A DNA stretch of 64,000 nucleotides. Source: Podospora pseudoanserina (Eukaryota > Ascomycota > Sordariomycetes > Sordariales > Podosporaceae). Shown here one piece after another: positions 59,505-64,000 of this stretch. The position numbers were made by a program, and so were the translations under genes. The notes beneath the pieces were generated by a model. It did no database searches and had not been told where the DNA came from. It was given only the letters and a program-made list of their open reading frames with translations. Location: positions 2,619,001-2,683,000 of the forward strand of contig NC_085922.1 of the NCBI RefSeq assembly GCF_035222485.1, in the 5' to 3' direction. Within the stretch, counting starts at the first letter, position 1, and each line of letters begins with the position of its first letter.

Positions 59505-62304
59505 CCTTGGACTGAACCGGAATCTTGATCATCCCAAGCAGGGGTCGAAATCTATGCAAAGCTGTCCAGGTGACAGGTCGCGGGAACGTGGTGGTCTGGC
59601 ATCCCAGAGATTAAAGGGCGTGTTAAGGCCGCACGTTTAAGCCGCAACCCACTCCGGTGACGCTATGGATCTCTATCAAGCCCACGCCATCGAGACGTTC
59701 CCCGCTATACATGCTTCGCCTGTCTCCTAGCGTCTGTCCTCGACTACGGACTATGTCCTGCAGGGCGGCCGCTCCAGCCGTCTGGCGGTTTTGGAAACAA
59801 CAGGGCAGCATGGCTGTTTACGAGAAACGGACCGACGGCATGTTTCCAAGCGGAAGAGCATGTAGTTCTGGTGGCTCTAGAGTGGATTCGAAAGCTGCCC
59901 GCAGCGTATGCGGCCATAGGTCCCATTTTCCAAGTGACATTCTGGTTAAACAGCCAGGACACGAGGACACGATAATATCCACGATAATGCTCAGCGAACC
60001 GACCCACAGTTGACACAAGTCCGGGTCGACCAAACAGGCAAGCAGCGTAAAAAATAAATGGTAAAAAGGTGGGATATCTGGCAACCCAACCCGGCATCTC
60101 AAGTCCTTTGACAGGTGGGACACTGTGACGGGCGACCCGCTCTATGGGGGAGGGGGAGGGGGGGAGCCCCTAAGACACCGCGCAGTACCGAGTCTGATGC
60201 CACGCAGTCCGTTCTTTTCTCTGCGCCATCGATCATTGACCGTACCCGCCGATGCACAGCGGGATGGGCTGCTCTCTGCAGGAATGACTTGCTTCTTACA
60301 GACGGTGGAGCATGACGGTGGCTTGCGAGGTTCTGTCTCTCTCCCGTGTCCTGAAGCTCCTCGGTACCATTCAGGACGGGTTGAGCCCCCTGTCCCCCAC
60401 ATGGATGGATGTTATGTTTCATACAGAGTCCGTGAGAGCCACGTGCGGCCATTTCTTTTTTCTTTTTTTTTTCTACGAGAATCTGATATCAGCCCCGTCA
60501 ACCTCGGGCTTGCTGGTGTTGACATCGTCTGGAATTTTCTCAGATCATCAAGACCTGCTGGGGGGGTAGGGGGGAATCGAGGCTGATGGCTGACCCCCAA
60601 TTGTTATCACTTTTCTCTAGTGACAAGTCAGATATCACACTCCAAACCTCACCAACGTCCCTCTCGTGCCCTGGCATATTGCACCTCCAAACTCGTCTCT
60701 CTGTCACCTGTCTCTGCAGATCCGGAGCGCGTTGGAGGAAAGGTCAAGCATTCGACATGTCTGTTACAGTCTGCCCTAGCGAGATATTAGGGGGATCAAC
60801 CCCGCTAAAACGTTGACACTAACACCGTTCAGCCGGCCCCGCTTTTTACCCTTCTCCAGTCCTTTCTCGGGGGGAAAGTTCTCTTCTAGAATCTTTCCCG
60901 TTCGAATCATTCACCTATTTTAAGAGGCGGCCTGTATCCAACAACAACAACAACAACAAGAACATCTTGGGCGGGTGGTAGATATCTTATTCAGTTTTTA
61001 TTTACCAGCCCTCCCCCACGCCGAAGATAGTGGGACAAAGAAGCCTCATTGTTTCCCCTGGCGCCATGACGTTATATTCGCTACCCCGATTCTATACATA
61101 TCAATATACCACTTATTATGGGGGAAGGCCAACCCCAACCCCCATGGTATGGAGAGGAGAGGAGGGGATTTGGAAACGCGATTGGTCTTGGTACACAGGG
61201 CATTGCTGAAAGGTTTAAGCGCATCTATGGCGTGCATGAAATGACTGACAGGGATTTTCATGGTAACCACAAAACAGGCACAAGCAAGAAGGGGGGAGGG
61301 AGTTGGAACACACAAGTGCCACATTGGGAAACCCGGCCGTTCCTCATAGGTTGAAACTCGCATCCGCGTACTCTCATTGCGGATGGGGTGGGTTTGTAAG
61401 ATGGCAAGTTTTTTTCTTCTTCATTGTTCTTCTTCTTCCCCGCGGTATTCGTTACCGTACCTTTGGTGGTGGACAAGGGTGAGTTGAATGCCGGGAAGCC
61501 GAAGGAAACCCCGCCTTTCTTTTTGGGGGTCATGAAGTGGGAATAGTGCAAGGATATGAAGAAAAAACAACGCAACCCCGCCCTTATGTATGCTGAGGCT
61601 CTTGGTAGGCTGGTTTTGGTTGGTGTTGGGCATATCGCGATCGGATTTTTCTTGGCCAGAGCAGGTGTATGTTCAGTGTTATGGGGGTTATGGGGGAGAT
61701 TGACGACAGAGGGAGGAGGGGTTCATATTGGATCAATTGATAGGTGTATGATAGAGGGGCAATTCCAATGATGAGGTAAGAAGAGATGGTGATACCTGAC
61801 ATATCATGATGATGGTAGGTGATGGTGGTGGTGGTGGTGAAGGATGAGAAATCGCGCGCGCCGCGAGTAACAAGGGCGGCTCTGTCATATGCTTTTTTTT
61901 TTCATGTTGCGTCTCTCGCTTGATGGGTTGTTGCCTTGGTAAAGTATGCTTGAGGTGGACACCTGGCTACCATCATCCCGGCCATGGGGGATGGGATGGG
62001 GAGAGAGGAGAGGGGGGTGTTGCCTCCTCTAAGCCGAGCAACGACCGACTGTGTTGGTTGGATACGGTAGTGGGATGTGGTGAGGAGACAAAGAGTGGGT
62101 TTGACTGCCGGTTGACCGTTGGCGTTGTACTAAAAGGGGAGAGTACTATCTCGGTTTGCTGTTGCGTTTTCTTTTTCTCTTTTCCTCTCTTTGTTTTTCA
62201 AGATAGTTTCTTGAACTTTTTGTTTACCCCAAACATCCATCTGTTGGAGCATCAACACCACACCACCACCCATCACCAACCTTCCCGCCCTCACCACAGC
62301 CAAA
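59505..62304. other. 2.8-kb intergenic region before SET gene
   Basis: No supported gene. Open frames are short and overlapping. At 60884-60891 there is TTCTAGAA followed by a TATTTTAAG box and a CAACAACAAC stretch (60940-60960), which looks promoter- and leader-like, but only a 78-residue frame (61118-61354) follows. The pyrimidine-rich 62160-62230 and CACCACC stretch to 62300 look like the SET gene leader. Confidence 0.4.
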
Positions 62305-63066
62305 ATGTCCCACGTGACCCCCCACTGGCCCCAACCCTCCCACCCCACCATCCAACAAGTCATCTACGCCACCGACGACACCTCCTTCACAACCAGATCC
62401 CTCTCCCTCATCACCCTCCCCCCCTTCGGCCTCTTCGCCAAGCTAGACTTCCCCCCCTGCACCCCCGCCCCCTCCCCAACCTATGCTACCGTCCAGTGCG
62501 GGATCAACTCCCACCTCAACCTCAACTCTGACCTCCTCTACATCAACCACTCGTGCGACCCCTCCCTCATCTTCGACACCACCAACCTCGTCGTCATGGC
62601 CGGACCAAAAGGGCTCAAAGTCGGGGAGGAACTCACCTTCTTCTACCCCTCGACTGAATACGCCATGGCCCAGCCGTTCGACTGCTTCTGTGGAAGCAGC
62701 AGCTGTAAAGGACGGATCAGCGGCGCGAGGGATATGAAGCCTGAGCAGCTGGAGGGTGTGTTTCTCAACGCGCATATTAGGGAGCTGCTGGGGATGAACG
62801 GGACAAAGGGGGGACAAGATGATGAGACCGCAAAGGCGCTGAGGGAGGTTGTCAGGGCTGCCGAGCGGGCTTTGGACGGGTACTTGGCTGCTAAGGGTGG
62901 TGCTGCCGGCAAGGGGGAGGAAAAGAAAATCAATGGGGTGAAGAAGGTTTTGAACGGGGGTTATGCCAACGGAAACGGGATCGAGATTGAGGCTGAGGGG
63001 TTGAGGGCCAGGGGAACGACGTCACGGGAGCTGAGCGGGGAGATGGGGGGTGATACGAGGGCTTAG
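62305..63066 (+). CDS. SET-domain protein (putative lysine methyltransferase)
   Basis: Single exon, 253 residues, start in good context (CCAAAATGTC). Residues about 14-135 are a compact SET domain: YATDDTSFTTRSLSLITLPP is the N-flank with FGLFAKL, LLYINHSCDPSLIF contains the NHSCxP motif (81-86), and GEELTFFYPSTEY (108-119) supplies the catalytic Tyr region. A minimal post-SET cysteine cluster follows (CFCGSSSC, Cys127, 129, 134). The C-terminal 110 residues are Gly/Ala/Lys-rich and probably disordered. There is no pre-SET, PHD or chromo domain, so the substrate is not predictable. It resembles a set of small stand-alone SET proteins in fungi, not the named histone enzymes. Confidence 0.85.
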   Translation: MSHVTPHWPQPSHPTIQQVIYATDDTSFTTRSLSLITLPPFGLFAKLDFPPCTPAPSPTYATVQCGINSHLNLNSDLLYINHSCDPSLIFDTTNLVVMAGPKGLKVGEELTFFYPSTEYAMAQPFDCFCGSSSCKGRISGARDMKPEQLEGVFLNAHIRELLGMNGTKGGQDDETAKALREVVRAAERALDGYLAAKGGAAGKGEEKKINGVKKVLNGGYANGNGIEIEAEGLRARGTTSRELSGEMGGDTRA

Positions 63067-63560
63067 GTTGGGGGGATGGGAAGAAAATGAGGGACGGGGG
63101 GACAGGCTTGTTTTAACACGGCTTGTTGTTTCTTTTGTTTTTCTTTGGATGAGTGAAAGAGAGGATGTCCAACATATCCTTGTTTTGTAGTCGCATTTTG
63201 GCTTTGACAGTTGAATGCATTTTGTTTTTGCCTTATGTTTGCAACTTTGACTTTGATCTCGTAAAATACACAGAGGAGGGTGGTATCATATTTTACATCT
63301 GCCTCCAACTCCCACCAGCCCCTTTCCCAATGCTCACATAACCGCTTGCCAGCACCTACCCCCCTCTTGTTACGCCTGATGTATAATAACCATAAATACA
63401 CCCCGCCCATTCATTCATAAGCATAGACATGAAACTCATAATCACACACTTGCTTCCCCAGTATCACCTCCCCTTCCCACCCCTCAAAACAACCCCCTAT
63501 TCCCCAAAAAGCAGGACAAGGCCCCCCGTCCCCCCCTCTAAACCCCCAACAACCAATCCG
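63067..63560. other. Convergent spacer, SET gene and right-edge gene
   Basis: 494 bp of 3' flanks; C-rich on the plus strand toward the right. No further feature. Confidence 0.45.
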
Positions 63561-64000
63561 TCAACCCCACCACCTTAGCCCCCCCCCCCCCCTCCCCCCC
63601 CCCTGCTCAACATGCTCGATAGTATGACTGATTATCCTCCCCTCCGTGTCAAAATCAAAAATAAACAACCCGGTAAACTCTTTGCCACTACCCACCCCCT
63701 GCGCCGTCCCCACTGGGGCTTTATATTCCGTGTCTACTCCCCCTTGCTTCCCTCCGTCATCTTTCTCCCAAGGCAACCACCCATTCTTCTCCCCCTTTGC
63801 CTTTCCCAACTTTTGCTTCCCCCCCGTGGTCCTCCACCTAACAATCAGCTGCTCCCCAAAAGCATCCTTCGGTCTCGTCTGTCGGAACGCGGGGGAGGAG
63901 TAGTGAGGGTCTTTGATCATTCGTTCGGAAAGGATTTCCAAGCGGACGTTGCCGACGAGGGGGAGGCGGTTCCATGCTATTGGTGACGACAAGAGGGCGG
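63561..64000 (-). CDS. Conserved fungal protein, C-terminal part (runs off edge)
   Basis: The frame is open from the right edge to a stop at 63561, about 146 residues. It contains MIKDPHYSSPAFRQTRPKDA, then LIVRWRTTGGKQKLGKAKGE, GWLPWEKDD and the C-terminal motif TGLFIFDFDTEGRIISHTIE followed by HVEQG. This ending recalls a family of ascomycete, probably mitochondrial proteins (the MMU163 type), with an NTF2-like ring of beta strands; this assignment is from memory and uncertain. The 5' end and start codon lie outside the window. After the motif the frame crosses a C-rich stretch (63574-63603 on the plus strand) encoding Gly/Arg, so the exact end depends on homopolymer accuracy. It converges on the SET gene. 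Confidence 0.7.
   Translation of the reverse strand, partial: ALLSSPIAWNRLPLVGNVRLEILSERMIKDPHYSSPAFRQTRPKDAFGEQLIVRWRTTGGKQKLGKAKGEKNGWLPWEKDDGGKQGGVDTEYKAPVGTAQGVGSGKEFTGLFIFDFDTEGRIISHTIEHVEQGGGRGGGGLRWWG

Overview
The window is nuclear DNA of a filamentous ascomycete, most likely a Sordariomycete in or near the Sordariales. The evidence is short introns (about 50-110 nt) with GTAAGT/GTATGT donors and CTAAC/CTAAT branch sites, unclustered genes on both strands, GC-rich codon use, and closest remembered similarity of nearly every protein to Neurospora/Podospora-type housekeeping genes. I see no transposon ORFs, viral remnants, secondary-metabolite genes, tRNAs or rRNAs.

Layout. 0.9-5.0 kb: a divergent pair, V-ATPase subunit B (vma-2, minus) and the spliceosomal cyclophilin Cwc27 (plus). 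6.6-9.1 kb: heat shock factor hsf1, followed by a repeat-rich spacer with telomere-like and GGGGAT repeats. 10.9-12.3 kb: an arrestin-fold protein (minus). 14.1-16.8 kb: the second spliceosomal-type cyclophilin (PPIL3/Cyp10) and tRNA-splicing endonuclease subunit Sen54. 20.0-22.9 kb: a protein I cannot name, with two related ~115-residue modules. 24.1-28.0 kb: Ctf8 (replication/cohesion clamp loader), Dph1 (diphthamide) and ribosomal protein S6; the last two share a 517-bp divergent promoter. 30.0-42.9 kb: a 4.2-kilo-residue HECT ubiquitin ligase of the Tom1/HUWE1 type. 42.9-48.3 kb: a 5.4-kb spacer. 48.3-50.3 kb: a second HSF-type factor (Sfl1/Hsf2-like). 51.6-54.4 kb: a cytosolic-type carnitine acetyltransferase (minus), with a foldback element just beyond its 3' end. 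57.5-58.3 kb: a 2EXR-domain protein. 58.8-59.5 kb: a possible small proline-rich gene. 62.3-63.1 kb: a SET-domain protein. The right edge cuts a minus-strand gene.

Functionally this is a core-genome region: RNA processing (Cwc27, PPIL3, Sen54), translation (S6, Dph1), stress transcription (two HSF-type factors) and protein turnover (Tom1). There is no sign of an operon-like pathway. The features most worth a second look are the uncharacterised two-module protein, a 139-bp hairpin between hsf2 and the carnitine acetyltransferase, a tandem GATA-site array before the 2EXR gene, two multiple-of-three introns hidden inside the Tom1 reading frame, and the 7-nt exon of rps6. Exon coordinates were read by eye from splice consensus and reading frame.
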